The notes: generated from the letters alone by a model not told the origin. DNA of 64,000 nucleotides from Odobenus rosmarus divergens (GCF_000321225.1 NW_004450302.1:5194393-5258392); one strand, 5' to 3'. Counted from the first letter of the stretch, positions 1 through 12,295 are shown. Translations and numbers: made by a program.

Positions 1-229
1 GAAAAAAAAAATCAAACAAATCAGGGCATCTAAAAAGAAAAGGGGGAAGAGGGCAAGAAAAAAGAAGAATCAAAAGACTAATCCAAATTTGTCCCCTTTT
101 AATAGCTAATAGAGATCGTTCAGCCTCATTTTAAATGCTCTTTCTTCCCGTCCATCTTTCCAAAGAGTAAGACGACATGATTAAGGCAGGAAGAGCCACC
201 TGCTCGGCCTGCTCAGAATCAGAGCTTAC

Positions 230-310
230 CTCCTTAGATTGATGGCCTGTGCCAAGTTTGGAACACCTTCCATCTCTGTTGTCTTCTGCCCCATCAGACT
301 GCTGATAGGC
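230..310 (-). other. candidate cryptic or poison exon in SPAG9 intron 2
   Basis: Minus-strand acceptor with a long pyrimidine tract (TTTCTCTTTCTTCCCCCCATAG) precedes an 81-nt block that ends GGAG|GTAAGC, a near-consensus donor. In the frame entering from exon 2 (phase 1) it meets TGA after five codons, so inclusion would end JIP4 early. The other two frames are open but match no JIP4 sequence I know. Signals are seen; use as an exon is inference. Confidence 0.3.
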
Positions 311-1429
311 CTATGGGGGGAAGAAAGAGAAACACACCTGCTAGAATGCCATGTCCAACTCATTATTTGCCTTCTCAAAAGGAATCATCAGTTTTTACTA
401 TTCATGGAAGGCAGATAATCCAATGGTTATTTGGCCTCAGAAGATTGGCATTGGTCTTTCGGAAGCCTCTCCTTGAACAATTGAGCATCAGAAGTCTCAA
501 CAGGTAAGAATCAAATGCTGACTTAAGAGCAAACAAATCTCAGACAACCACATCAAAACAATAAAAGCCTCTCCACTGCCAACTAAGTCCTGCACCATGT
601 CTCTAAAGTTCAAAAGATTTTCAGACAGATAGATGTTATTAATCAAAGACACAATGTGAAATGCTAAAGCATTTTCATGAATTGATGATCATATCCTGAA
701 AACAGAGTAGAATAACTTCAAGGAATCTCTGTGATAGAGATCTGACCTAGTCTCTGTCTTGAAGATGTTACCTAAGCCATCCACATCAGAAAGTTGACTA
801 CTCTCCTACCTAAAGTCTCTATGGAGGGAGAGTCCATGCTTTCCCCTAGTACACATTCCTATGTATCACCTTCATGGTCAAGAAATACTTCCTCATGATC
901 AACCAAAATCAACAAATAACATTTTCTCTAATTTAATCTTCCAAAATTACAGAAAAACAACTTAGCATCTACCTATCCCTTTATGTTTGAAATAATCAAA
1001 TCATTCATTTTTATTCTGTTCTCTAAGCTAAATCGCCATATCCCTTCACCCTTACTAATAAAATTAATTGTCTATGAAAGTTTAGTTCTAGACATTAATT
1101 ATAAACTACAACCTTAAGGTTCTCAATAGACAACACTAGACTACAGAAATGAAAGAGTCCAAATACAGATGAGACATAAAACAGATCTGAAGACCACATA
1201 GGATATTACCTAATGAAGCAGAAGTAATAAAATGTTACTGTTTGCATAAATTATCTTGTGCTTAATTTTCGGCTTTCCCTCTAAAAATAAGCTCCAAAAA
1301 AGGAAACCCATATATAAAGTTTATTAAATATACAGATGTTCTTAATATAGCAATGAATTCAAGTTAAATGGACTAAAAAAGTAACTTTTTTAAAGTAACT
1401 TTCTATATAATGAATTTCATTTTGTAATT

Positions 1430-1529
1430 TTTTTTTTTAAAGTAAGCTCTATGCTCAATGTGGGGCTTGAACTCACGACCTTAAGATCAAGGGTTATACA
1501 TTCTACCAACTGAGCCAACAAGGTGCCCC
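1430..1529 (-). mobile_element. short Can-SINE (tRNA-only form)
   Basis: T-run and AAGTAAGCTCTATG tail side at left, tRNA-like end CCAACTGAGCCAACAAGGTGCCCC at right, reverse orientation. Confidence 0.85.
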
Positions 1530-4506
1530 TCATTCTGTCATTTTTTTTAAAGTCAGGAGATATATGAAACTCCTGAAGTTACCTTACTAAAAATATGCTT
1601 TCAACAAAAATACCAATCAACAGTTTTCTACTTTAATCACTCTAAAAATAATGTAGAAGGGACTATTAACAAGAAAACATTAAAATGGAAAAAGTGGCCT
1701 ATTGCAATATTATTCAAATTTTCAGAATATTAATATTGCCAATCACAAAGGACGGTAAAGGGGCTAATAAAGCTTTTTATCGACTGAAGGTATTTTTTTT
1801 ACGTGATCTGAAAAACAGTGACAGAAAATATTTAAGCCCAACTATTAACTTTGGTATGAATCTATACCTGGTACCTTAAAAGTCTATATCCATTACCTAC
1901 TTTTTCTTCTTTGTTGTGAAAATTCTCAATTGATCAATCACATCATTAACAGACAGACCTTGCTTATAAATAATCCCCAAAATGGAAGTCTGCTCTAATC
2001 CTTTTATTCCTTTAAAATAAAAAAAAAATGTTAACGATTATACTATCTCCCCATGCTTTCCACCTAGCAATATGCTAATTCTTATGACCAAGAAATCAGA
2101 AGTGTTTTCCTTCCAATAATAATATATGTTTCAAGGTAGAGTCTTCAAGGTATTTTATTAGACTAAGATCTTGATAGCAAATTTAAAAAGCAAGTAAGTG
2201 TTATATGGGGGATGGAAAGAGCAAAATGTCAGAATAAATCTCTATTATAATGTCATCAACTGTCAAAATCATTTTTCCACTTAATTTAAAAAAGGGATTT
2301 TCATTCAAAGGAAGGCCAAATTCAGAGAAGAGCCCTTAAGTACCTTAAAATCACTGCCACCATCTCCACAATTCAAGGGAACAGTCATCTGTTATAAATA
2401 AGAGCTTGAGGGAAACAGTTTTCCTAAGAATCAAATAATAAATGGTTCTATATCAGCTCTGTGTGCTAATATGTTGCAAATAATGATTCAAATTCTTAAG
2501 TTATGATAAACAAAATGAAATATACTACTAAACCATACTTCTGCAACTCCGTTCACATTAAAAATGACCAAACACTATTATAAACCAAGAACCACTAAAA
2601 TATTCATCTTCCTTGCCCTACTTCCTTAAATATATTCTAAGAAAATTATCAAAATATAGAGAAATCTATAGGTTTGAAAAAATATTCACTGCAATATGAT
2701 TCACTACACTGGAAAAAATGTCCAATTAACCAACAGAAGTTTGTGGTTTTTTTTTTTACCTATATTTACTTTTACCTGATTCATTCCTTCCTTCTACAAA
2801 GGATTTGAGATGATAGCTTATCGGAACATAATTCATTATATATGTATAAAATATAGATAAAAAAAGAAAACAATTTAAATATGTCAACCAGGTAAGGTCC
2901 AAATCAGTCCTTACGGCTGCACTTCTAAATTCATTCTCTGAGTTTCAAGTAGCCAAGGTAAAAAAACAAAGTGACCACTAAATAATTCTCACTAGAGTAA
3001 AGGAGAAAACACATCCCGGAGAAAACAAGAATTGATAATAGATGGCATAGCTTCTGGATGATGAGTATAGGCAGACATTTAAAAAAGAATAAAGATTAGA
3101 CAAGAGAAATAGTGTTAAGGAAAAGATACAAAATTATATGTACATTCTAATGCAGTGATATAAAAACACAGTATATATGGAAAAAAAGACTAGAAGGTCA
3201 TACACAACCTTCTCCCCCACAATACTGATTTGTTTGACTGCAGTGACCTTATTATATTCTTCTGTACTACAAACATAGTCTTCTCTACCAAGCTAAACGC
3301 GAGGCATACAGTAGTATAATATTTTTAAATATATTAAAATGTCTTTATTTACTTGACTCATTTAAGATAATATTTGGCTTACAAGATAGAAATACTCAAT
3401 ATACAAAAGAACTAATGAATATAAAGTATTTTGTAACAAAGAACCCATTACTGCCACATCATAAATAGCAAGGTTGATTATAGACTCCTTCCATAGTTGT
3501 CAAGAACCAACAAGCCTTTCTCACCCCACAATTTTGTTTTTTCCACTCCATGTATGTTTCAGATTCTTCCTTAAGGCTCACAAGATGTTAACTACAAAAA
3601 AGTGTTATTGTTACTCCCAGACAAGAAATCATATAAACAGCATTTTTAAAAATCTTTCATTCATGTTGGAAAAACCAAAAACATATCCTACATAGTTCAA
3701 ATTTTGAAAAGAGACCAACTAGAAATCTCCAAAATCAAACATGACCACAAAACTGTTAACAAAATTTTTATAGACTCAACTTCTCAATATTGTGAAATCA
3801 TACCACAACCTGATGATTCCAAACTATGTCCTTCATTCAGCTCCTACTTCTTGACGTTTTCTTGCTTCTCAAATAGCAAGTAACTACAAACCAAAATTTC
3901 CGCTTTTAACATAGGAAGTCATCTTCAAAGGAGAACTTGGACTTTTACTGTGGCTACTTTTTAAAGAGGATATGTGCCCTAAAATACGTATCAATTAGAA
4001 TTGACAGACAGTCTTTAAAATTAAAGACTCTAACATACAAATATAAACAAGGAAATTGGACAAGATACTGTTATCACATTGCATGCAAAAAATGGCACTA
4101 AAGAGAAAAAATTGCACCCATCCTTCCTCTATTATCATTATCAGTAATTTCTATGGCCTTAAAGAAGTGTTTATTTAAAAACAGATGTTAGGAACACTAA
4201 AAAACATTCAAAACATTTTAAAAGTTTAAGACAATGAAAATAAAAACAGATGTCACGCTACAGTAACTTGAACAAAAAATATGATATACTTTTTAAAAAA
4301 CTGATAGAACTAAAATTAAATAGTCCAGATATTCTGTTGCTTATCACATAAAAAAGAATTCACATACTCTGACATACACCTATTTACATTTGTTTTCGTC
4401 TTTTAAAAAACATATTCCCAGTCCTGGTTTCCCAAAAGGATAAGGCATTGGTGATACTTAAAGATTACCTTCTACCTCTACTTTTTTTAAAAAATAAGGA
4501 GCTTTG

Positions 4507-4550
4507 TTCTCCAAATAAATAAATAAATAAATAAAAATAAAATAAAAAAT
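4507..4550 (+). mobile_element. tail-only SINE insertion with target duplication
   Basis: A 44-bp A-rich piece, TTCTCC followed by AAATAAATA repeats, equals the extreme 3' tail of a Can-SINE. It is flanked on both sides by AAAAATAAGGAGCTTTG (4490-4506 and 4551-4567), a 17-bp target-site duplication. It is an extremely 5'-truncated retroinsertion. Confidence 0.7.
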
Positions 4551-4940
4551 AAAAATAAGGAGCTTTGACTAATATTAAGAGATTTGAGGGAGGGAAAACT
4601 AAGAAAGTAAAATGAAAAAAATAGTCAAACATTTCTCCCACACACACATTTTTTTCAGATATTTAAATGTGGTAAAATGAAGACTTGGAAGAAAATTTTA
4701 AGATACAGTTAGATTTCATACTATACCCAGTTAAGGCTTAAAGAAAAACAAAAGGAAGAGAGAGGAAAGCAATTAGATGGAAGAGAGAAAAAGACTCCAA
4801 GGTATCAAAGGAAAAGGGGGTAAGTTCCAAAGCATTAGTAAAAGAAGACTACAGCCTCAGCTCATAGACCAAGAGATTTAGTGTTATGAGTTTTGTGCAT
4901 CTGAATGGTCAATTTTGATTAACTACAGTTTTAAGTTTTT

Positions 4941-5147
4941 TTGTTTTGTTTTGTTTTTAAGATTATATTTATTTATTTGACAGAGAGAGAGACAGCGAGA
5001 AAAGGAACACAAGCAGGGAGAGGGTCAGAGGGAGAAGGAGATTCCCTACTGAGCAGGGAGCCCGATGCAGGGCTCGATCCCTGGATCCTGGGATCATGAC
5101 CTGAGCCGAAGGCAGACGCTTAACTGACTGAGCCACCCAGGCACCCC
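4941..5147 (-). mobile_element. long Can-SINE
   Basis: Ends GAGCCACCCAGGCACCCC; target duplication AGTTTTAAGTTTTTT on both sides. Confidence 0.92.
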
Positions 5148-5647
5148 AGTTTTAAGTTTTTTAACGATTATTTAGACAACAAGATTTATTTCAAAATGGG
5201 ATGGCAAACTCCCAGGAGGAGAAATTCTTGGTGGGATATTGTATTAATAACAAAAATAAAGTTTTCAGATTAAATTTAGTTCAAAGACCATATCTATTTG
5301 AAGAATTTCCTCATCCCTTGCCTAGAGAATTAGAAATCCTTTTTAAATGATACCTTATTTTTAAAAATTACTTTAAATTAAGAAGGAAAACACTAGTAAT
5401 CAGTACTTCTGAGAGAGAAATGAAAGGAAAAATACCACAGAGCATAACAATTCCAAAAAGCTGGATATGACTCACTAGTCTGGGTAACAAATCTTAATTA
5501 AAAGCCTACTTTATTTTGTTTACATTTACAAGAAAGGAACAGGAAACAGATTTTTTAAATTTTAGTAATAAAAGGGATAAAGTGTATGTGAAAAAAAATT
5601 AGTAATTCATTCCATTTAGTGACCTTTGTGAAAAAAGCAGCAGTTAT

Positions 5648-5993
5648 CAAGATTTTATTTATTTGGTTGGTTGTTTACAGAGACAGCATGGGCAAGGGGA
5701 GGGGCAGAAGGAGATAGAGAATCTCAAGCAGACTCCATGCTGAGTGTGGAGCCCAACTCGGGCTCCTGGGTGGTTTAGTCAGTTAAGTATCTGCCTTTGG
5801 CTCAGGTCATGATCCTGGAGTCCTGGGATCGAGCCCTGCATGGGGCTCCCTGCTCAGCAGGAAGTCCGATTCTCCCTCTTCCCCTCATCCAGCTCATGTT
5901 CTCTCTCACTCTTTCTCTCTCTCAAATAAATAAAAACTTTAAAAAAAAAAAAAAGAGTCAGACGCTTAGCCAACTGAGCCACCCAAGGTGCCC
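5648..5993 (-). mobile_element. old long Can-SINE, interrupted
   Basis: Left part 5648-5759 (AAGATTTTATTTATTT start), right part from about 5956 (AGACGCTTAGCCAACTGAGC). The middle is a plus-strand SINE inserted at about 5760. Confidence 0.85.
5760..5955 (+). mobile_element. long Can-SINE nested in a minus-strand Can-SINE
   Basis: Head GGGCTCCTGGGTGGTTTAG; tail AAATAAATAAAAACTTT plus A14. Sits inside the head of the older opposite-strand copy. Confidence 0.9.
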
Positions 5994-7188
5994 TAGAAGT
6001 ATCTCCTTTGAATGTCAGAAAGATGGTTTCAGGTAATTCGTCCTATAATATCTCCCTTATCATTGAAACAGATTACTTAATGTATAAAAGGATTCTAGAA
6101 AAGAAGTTCCCTTCTAAGTTAAAAGAAAATGTCTTTATCCAAAACTTGGTACTCTTCAGGAATCAAGAGGAAAATACAATAAAGTAAAACAATGAGGTTG
6201 GTTCTGTCAACTGTGTCTTTAGTGTCTGGTTCTAAAATACTATAAAATCTTTGATATGAAAACACAATCGAGTTAGAATTAAAATATTATCTCCAATAGC
6301 TATTTTCCTTCTTTGAATAGAGAATGCTCAACTCTTGAAATGTACCAAAAGCTAGAAACTGCCACAAGACTGTTTCTCTAGATGAGTGGTACTCATACCA
6401 ATGTGACTCTAGTAATATATTTGTTAGTGTTTGCACTGTGGAGTCCATCATCCAGCTCTCTAAGACCTTAAATTTCTATAGTAAAATCACAGAAGTCATT
6501 TGATATATTCAATGTGAACAAAGGAAGGCTAGAGCACTCTAGGTATCTACAAGCCTAAATGTTCAAAGACGTGATACATGGCTCATTTTGTCTCACTGTA
6601 GTTGGCTTCTGTTACCAAACATCCACTGGCTCCCTTCCATGACATCTGCTTAAAGCCATGTGAGTTTTCTTTGAATTCTATAATGCTTGAACTCCAGATT
6701 CCCAATGATTCGAGGTTTAGCTCTATTAGGCCATTCCAAAGTACTAGAGGGAACCGTCAATTATCACACACACTCCAAGCCTGGAATGAATGAAGGTTAT
6801 CCACCATGAATTCCTATCTTTAACAGCAGGTGTCACTATGTAGCCTTAATGGTTGATGTAGGAAGACTGCTGGTCATCTCCTGCTCCCAAGATTCTGAAA
6901 GTTTACCACGCCTAGAGGGAAAACTGAAGAGCTCTCTGCCTGCTCAAATCAAACATGAAAACAGGCCATGAAGTTTCTCCCCATTTCTTTTTCTACTTTT
7001 GACTTAATTAGGTCCAATTCATTAGCCAAAAAGAGAAATCATCCTTGGAGCTTGAAACAATAGTTATTTTTAAATCAAGAATAAGATGAAATTATATTAA
7101 AAATGAAATAATTCTGAAAAATGATATTCTGTTCCCCTACACTCCCTCAGTCTTCCACTAGAAAAGAACGAAAGAGAGAATTCAGTAA

Positions 7189-7290
7189 TTTTTTTTTTCT
7201 TTAGTAAACTCTGTGCCCAAGGTAGGGCTGAACTCACAAACCCGAGATCAAGAGTCACATGTTCTACCAACTGAGCCAGCCGGGTATCCC
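7189..7290 (-). mobile_element. short Can-SINE
   Basis: Flanked by AGAATTCAGTAATTTTTTT on both sides, a clear target duplication. Confidence 0.9.
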
Positions 7291-7497
7291 TAGAATTCAG
7301 TAATTTTTTTATACATACTTCAGAGCTAGCATTTTTATCACATTTGTAAATTTCAAAGCAATACAGAAAGCTATGGAACTTAGTGTAGTGGATCAAAATC
7401 AGAAGAAATGATCCACATGCACACACCCCAGAATCCTGCATAATGGATATAGCATAATATTAACTACAAAAGCTGAAAGCTAAATTTAAGAAGAGTC

Positions 7498-7702
7498 TTT
7501 TTTTTTTTTTTTAAGATTTATTTATTTGTCCAAGACACACACACAGAGAGAGAGAGAGAGAGAGGGAGTGAACAAGCAGGGGGAGGGAGATGCAGGCTCC
7601 GTGCTAAGCAAGGAGCCCGACGCAGGACTCGATCCCAGGACCCCGAGACCATGACCCGAGCCAAAGGCAGACACCAAACCGACTGAGCCACCCAGGCATC
7701 CC
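7498..7702 (-). mobile_element. long Can-SINE
   Basis: Poly(T), AAGATTTATTTATTTGTC, CA and GA repeats in the middle; target duplication close to GAAGAGTCTT with GA-repeat variation. Confidence 0.9.
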
Positions 7703-7937
7703 TGAAGAAGAGAGTCTTAAAGGTATCTTTGATTTAGTTATTTCTGCAGACATCAGAACCGCATGAAAATGTGAACAAAAAAGAACTGAACCTAGCTTCC
7801 AGGTCTCACTCTTCAGTCTGGGATGACGACCATTCCAACCATATATTTGGAAGCCCAGTCAAATGTCAAGATGAGTCATTGTGCTATTAGAGCCCACTCT
7901 TTAATGTGTACTTATGACAAGAAGAATTTTTACTTAC

Positions 7938-8058
7938 TCTGGTCAGCATAGTTTTTTGCTTTGAGTTCAAGTTGTCTTGTTTGAGATTCTAAAGATTCCA
8001 CTCGGGTCTGTAAATCCTTTTTTTCCTGTTCTTGAGAGTCTTCAAATTCAATGAATTT
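7938..8058 (-). CDS. SPAG9: SPAG9 (JIP4) second coding exon
   Basis: Second coding exon of JIP4. Minus-strand translation begins [20 protein letters not shown] and ends [12 protein letters not shown], continuing directly from the AEE end of exon 1. It is a charged heptad-rich helix, part of the N-terminal coiled coil that follows RH1. The acceptor is a pyrimidine tract ending CTATTAG (just right of 8058) and the donor is CAGA|GTAAGTA, so the exon is 121 nt and leaves one base (A) of the next codon, phase 1. Isoleucine follows DQ in mammalian JIP4, which fits an A-first codon. The next exon was not found in the remaining 7.9 kb and must lie beyond the left edge. A long poly(A) run (GGAAAAAAAGG) in the exon is normal lysine coding. 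Confidence 0.96.
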
Positions 8059-9305
8059 CTAATAGAAAAGAAAAGCATTATTTTCATTAGAAAAATGAAA
8101 CTTTTTTAACATTATCAACTCCTGTGTTTCCTGGTATCAAGAATGACAATTAGGCATTAACTACTCAGAAAGATCTAAGAATCAGCAACTTATGTTGATT
8201 TTTTAGTTTCTCTATAAAACCTTCCAAATATAGAAGGAAAAACATGACCAAATAGTTTATGAAGTGTTTCCACTTCATATAATAGGCATTTCAAAGAAAC
8301 TACATTCATCCTACTCCAAATATATGAATCCTTTAACTAGCATATTTGCATATTCATCTGAGTTGAAGACAGTTTTTTATATAATGCAGAACATGTACAA
8401 CAAATGAAGAACTAAAGAAGGATGACATGTCAATAAATATCTGTTCAACAATTATTTGGTTAATAAAAAGCCTTTTAGATTACCCGAACTATGGAGTTTA
8501 AATTCCTGAGAAAAAGAGCACTTACTAGAAATAACTCCACCAATCAAATTCAATTTACTAAAACTGTTCTTGTCAAGAAGATTATTATTAAATCTAATCA
8601 CTAAGTCTCAGTCTTCATCTTAATTGTTCTATCAACATCATCTGACATCTGATCACTCACTCCTTAAAATATGTATTTTTTCTAATTTCGCTTCCAGGAC
8701 TTTGTTTTCCTTCTACGTTCCTGGCTGCTTCTTGGTCTTCTTTGTTGGTTCTTCCTCTTCTCCCCAATTTCTTAACATTCACAAGCTCAATCCTTGGACA
8801 ACTTTTTCTCTTCATTGTTTACTCTTATTCCCTGATGATCTCATCCAGTTTCATGGCTTTAAATACTAACTATATGCTGACAACTCCAAATTTCTAGTCC
8901 AGTCTCAAGCCTAGGCCTGAATTAAACATTTGTATGTCCAATTGCCTACTGGACAACTCTGTTGATTTGAATGTCTAATAAGGATCTTAACTTCACATGT
9001 CAAAGCTTGCTCCTCCTGATCTTACCTTGCTCATTTAATTACTGTGGCCACTTGCTCAGGCTCAAGCCTTGAGTCAGCTTTGATTCTTCTCTTTCTCTAA
9101 CACCTCATATCCAATCTATTAGCAAATCTACCTTCAGATCCATCCATTTTTTCATTATCTCCACCACCATCCTGGCCTGTGCCAACATTATCTACTGCCT
9201 GGATTAATGGAACAACAGCCTCCTAACTAATCTCCTTACTTCTACCCTTGCCCCTACAGTGCATTCTCAATACAGTAGTTAGAGTGACCCTTTAAATAGT
9301 CAGAT

Positions 9306-9418
9306 GGGGCACCTGGTTGGCTCAGTCAGTAGAGCAAGCAACTCTTGACTTCGGGATCATGAGTTCAAGCCCGATGTTGGGTGTAGAGATTACTTAAATA
9401 AACACTAAAAAAAAAATA
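9306..9418 (+). mobile_element. short Can-SINE
   Basis: Head GGGGCACCTGGTTGGCTCAG, end GAGATTACTTAAATAAACAC plus A-run; target duplication AGTCAGAT. Confidence 0.9.
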
Positions 9419-9464
9419 AGTAAGTCAGATCAATTCAGTCCGCTGCTCAAAATCCTCTGATTGT

Positions 9465-9640
9465 GGGACGCCTGGGTGGCTCAGTTGGTTAAGCGTCTGC
9501 CTTCGGCTCGGGTCATGATCCAGGAGATCGAATCCCGCATTGGACTCCCTGCTCAGCGGGGAGTCTGCTTCTCCCTCTTGTGCTCTCTGTCTCTCATTCT
9601 CTCTCTCTCAAATAAATAAATAAAATCTTAAAAAAAAAAA
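9465..9640 (+). mobile_element. long Can-SINE
   Basis: Slightly deleted middle (GATCCAGGAGATCGAATCCC). Target duplication around AATCCTCTGATTG / AATCCTGATTG. Confidence 0.92.
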
Positions 9641-9918
9641 TCCTGATTGCTTACGTTCTCCCAAAGTCCTTCCCACAGCCTCCCAGGACCAACCACAATC
9701 TACTAGACTCTTACTTATTTGACATCATCCTCTTCTACTCTTCCCCTCCCCGCCCCCACATACTCTGATTCAAGCTACCCTGCAGTTCCTTCAACACTCC
9801 AAACCTTTGCAATTGCTTCCTACAGCCTAGAATTCTTTCTCCAGATACCAAATGGACTGCCCCCTCATCACCTCCTTAACATCTTTGTTCAAATGTCACT
9901 TTAAAAAAAAAAAGACTT

Positions 9919-10121
9919 GGGCGCCTGGGTGGCTCAATTGGTTGGGCGACTGCCTTCGGCTCAGGTCATGATCCTGGAGTCCCAGGATTGAGTCCCACAT
10001 CGGGCTTCCTGCTCAGCAGGGAGTCTGCTTCTCCCTCTGACCCTCTTCCCTCTCGTGCTTTCTATCTCTCATTCTCTCTCTCTCTGAAATAAATAAAATC
10101 TTTAAAAAAATAAAATAAAAA
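9919..10121 (+). mobile_element. long Can-SINE nested in minus copy
   Basis: GGGCGCCTGGGTGGCTCAAT head and CCTGGAGTCCCAGGATTGAG body; target duplication AAAAAAGACTT taken from the older SINE tail. Confidence 0.92.
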
Positions 10122-10143
10122 AGACTTTATTTCAGGGAGGAGA

Positions 10144-10164
10144 GCGTGCGCGCGCGTGCGTGCG

Positions 10165-10197
<33 letters not shown>
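10144..10197. repeat. alternating purine-pyrimidine tract (GCGC then CACA)
   Basis: 54 bp of strict purine/pyrimidine alternation: GCGTGCGC-type block followed by (CA)n. A strong candidate for left-handed Z-DNA. Confidence 0.85.
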
Positions 10198-10198
<1 letters not shown>

Positions 10199-10525
10199 AA
10201 AGCATGAGGAGGGGGAGGGGCAGAGGGAGAAGCTGACTACCTGCTGAGCAGGGAGCCTGTTGTGGGGCTTGCACCTGGGATCAAGACCTGAGCCAAAGGC
10301 AGACACTTAATGGACTAAGCCACCCAGGCGCCCCTATAAATGTCACCTTTTTAATAAGATTTTCTTGTGATGATATTTAAAACTGCGATACTCACTCCCT
10401 ACTTCCCTCCCTGCTTTTCTTCTCTCCAGCACTTACTCTCACCTAACATACTATAAATTTTAGCAATTTATCTTATTTATTATCTGCCTTACCTCACTAA
10501 AATGTAGACTCCATGAACGCAGGGA

Positions 10526-10732
10526 TTTTTTTTTTTAAGATTTATTTATTCATTTCAGAGAGAGAAAGGGAGAGAGCACGAGTGGGAGGGGCAGAAGGAG
10601 ACAGTGAATCTTGAGCATACTCCCTGCTGAGCATGGAGCCCCACACAGGGCTCGATCCTGCGACCATGAGACCATGACCTGAGCCGAAACCAAGAGTCAG
10701 GCACCTAACAGACTGAGCCCCCCAGGCGCCCC
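10526..10732 (-). mobile_element. long Can-SINE
   Basis: Starts poly(T) AAGATTTATTTATTCATTTC, ends CCCCCCAGGCGCCCC. Body resembles the older LYS variant with CCAAGAGTCAGGCACC. Confidence 0.9.
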
Positions 10733-10741
10733 AGGACAAGG

Positions 10742-10946
10742 ATTTTTTTTTTATTTTAAAGATTTTATTTATTTATTTGACAGAGAGAGACACAGCGAGA
10801 GAGGGAACACAAGCAGGCGGAGCGGGAGAAGGAGAAGCAGGCTTCCTGCAGGGCAGGGAGCCTGATGCGGGGCTCGATCCCAGGACCCTGGGATGATGAC
10901 CTGAGCCGAAGGCAGACGCTTAACGACTGAGCCACCCAGGCGCCCC
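10742..10946 (-). mobile_element. long Can-SINE
   Basis: Nearly full young-type copy; lies 10 bp from the preceding minus copy, both in the L2-like element. Confidence 0.92.
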
Positions 10947-11039
10947 AGGACTTTTGTTTTCTTTGCTCCTGTAGTCCCAGTGCAATGATGATGGCCCAAA
11001 TATTTGTTAAGTGAATGATAAACAAATGAAAAAAAAAAC

Positions 11040-12111
11040 TTTCAGAGTAAAAATACTGAAACCCATATAGAAAAATGTGTAGTTCACAAAAAAACTTAGA
11101 TATCACTAAATACACCTTAGTTTTAATATGAAATTTTTTTGTTCATTACTTATTCTGTCCTGAAACTCTTCAGTCACTACAGTAAACACAGTTTTTTGTC
11201 TGCAGAAATTGCCTTCCTTTGGAACTTCTCCCCAGTTTCATGCTAATTCTGTTCAGCCCATACAGTTGGATTGGTGAAGACTCCCATCTCCCTAGTGGTG
11301 GGCATATGACTTGATCCAGACAGGTCATTCTTCTCTGGGATATCTTCCAGACAGGTCATTCTTCTCTGGGATATCTGCCAGTTACTAGAAAGAATACTAC
11401 CTCTCTTTGGGAATCACACACTAAGAATTTAGCTGGCTTAAGCTGCAGATAGACATCTTTTCCCAACATACGGAAAGAACATGCCTGAGAAATAAAGCCA
11501 ATATAAAGGAAAACAAAAATCAAGGAAGAAGAAAATCCTAATTAAAGGTACTATTTGAGTACTAGACTCAGTATTTCTTGCAGCCAGCATTTTGGAGTTG
11601 TTTTTATTTTTTTTCAGTTACATAAACAAATATATTCCTATTTTATATAAGCTTGAGATGATTTCTATCACAAGAAACTGAAAGCAGCCTAATATAGTCA
11701 TCTACTTTTCCTTAAGAGCCATTTGGTTTCCTTATATTATTAGATAATGTTCTCCTTATCTTTTCAAGATTGAAACCTACAACCTCTGAAACATTGGTTC
11801 TTGATCATTCAGGGGTCCACAGACCCATCTGGTAATTTGATATATCCATGAACCATGTTTCCCCAGCAAAAATGCCCTCACCCAACCCGAATTCTGCCTA
11901 TTTTTCTCAGGGACTCAGAGATCACTTAAGTCCTTCCACAAACTCCACATTTAGCACCCCTATGCCCTATACTTTTCTGTGAAAATATTCCATATTTGTG
12001 AAGCTTCTGGGAAGCATCAAGCAGCCATTGTTTACTTTTCCAGAACACTAATCTAAAGATAACTCTAAGTAGGAGTAAAGGTTATAGTAAATACAAGAAA
12101 AGAGGCAAACT
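11040..12111. other. intron sequence with no recognised element
   Basis: AT-rich intron 1 DNA. Apart from the 31-bp tandem duplication at 11316 I see no gene, repeat family or clear signal. Confidence 0.5.
11316..11377. repeat. 31-bp tandem duplication
   Basis: Two adjacent copies of a 31-bp unit beginning CCAGACAGGTCATTCTTCTC, differing only at the last base (T versus G). Confidence 0.9.
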
Positions 12112-12281
12112 GGGGGCGACTGGCTGGCTCAGTCGGTAGAGCATGCAACTCTTGATCTCAGGGTCGAGAATTCAAAAAACAGGTTCGGGGGGCGCACCTG
12201 GCTGGCTTCTCCCTCTCCCTCTGCCCCTCCTCCCCGCTCATGTGCTCTCTCTCTAATAAATAAATAAAATATTTTTAAAAA
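12112..12281 (+). mobile_element. deleted/fused Can-SINE pair
   Basis: A short tRNA-type piece (12112-12185, GGGGGCGACTGGCTGGCTCAG) followed by a head-to-tail SINE lacking most of its body (GGGGCGCACCTGGCTGGCTT then CT-rich tail). AGGCAAACT flanks the block. Confidence 0.75.
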
Positions 12282-12295
12282 ACAGGCAAACTTGA

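Larger units (their letters stand above)
1..7937 (-). other. SPAG9: SPAG9 intron 2, partial
   Basis: Begins at the donor GTAAGTA of exon 2 and continues past the left edge. I looked on the minus strand for the next JIP4 exon (beginning ISRLEEREAELKKEYN) and did not find it. The region is AT-rich and unusually poor in SINEs compared with intron 1. Stretches 311-1429, 1530-4489 and 5994-7188 show nothing I can name. Confidence 0.85.
9902..10334 (-). mobile_element. long Can-SINE with a CG/CA expansion, interrupted by a plus copy
   Basis: Outer target duplication AAATGTCAC(T/C)TT lies left of 9902 and right of 10334. The tail end was hit by the plus SINE at 9919-10121. The CT-rich part has become a GCGC/CACA tract at 10144-10197. 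Confidence 0.85.
8600..11040 (+). mobile_element. L2-like LINE 3' region, broken by SINEs
   Basis: Non-SINE parts match in order the familiar old mammalian LINE text (ATGCTGACAACTCCAAATTT, CCTCCTAACTAATCTCC, AGAGTGACCCTTTAAA, TGTTCAAATGTCAC, then AATATTTGTTAAGTGAATGA at the end). Five SINE insertions (9306, 9465, 9902, 10526, 10742) split it. Orientation is antisense to SPAG9. Family assignment is from memory of the consensus. Confidence 0.55.

Noticed and set aside
9306..9418. tRNA gene
   Set aside because: A- and B-box like text here and in many other places belongs to tRNA-Lys-derived SINEs; no cloverleaf with a CCA-end acceptor stem is preserved.
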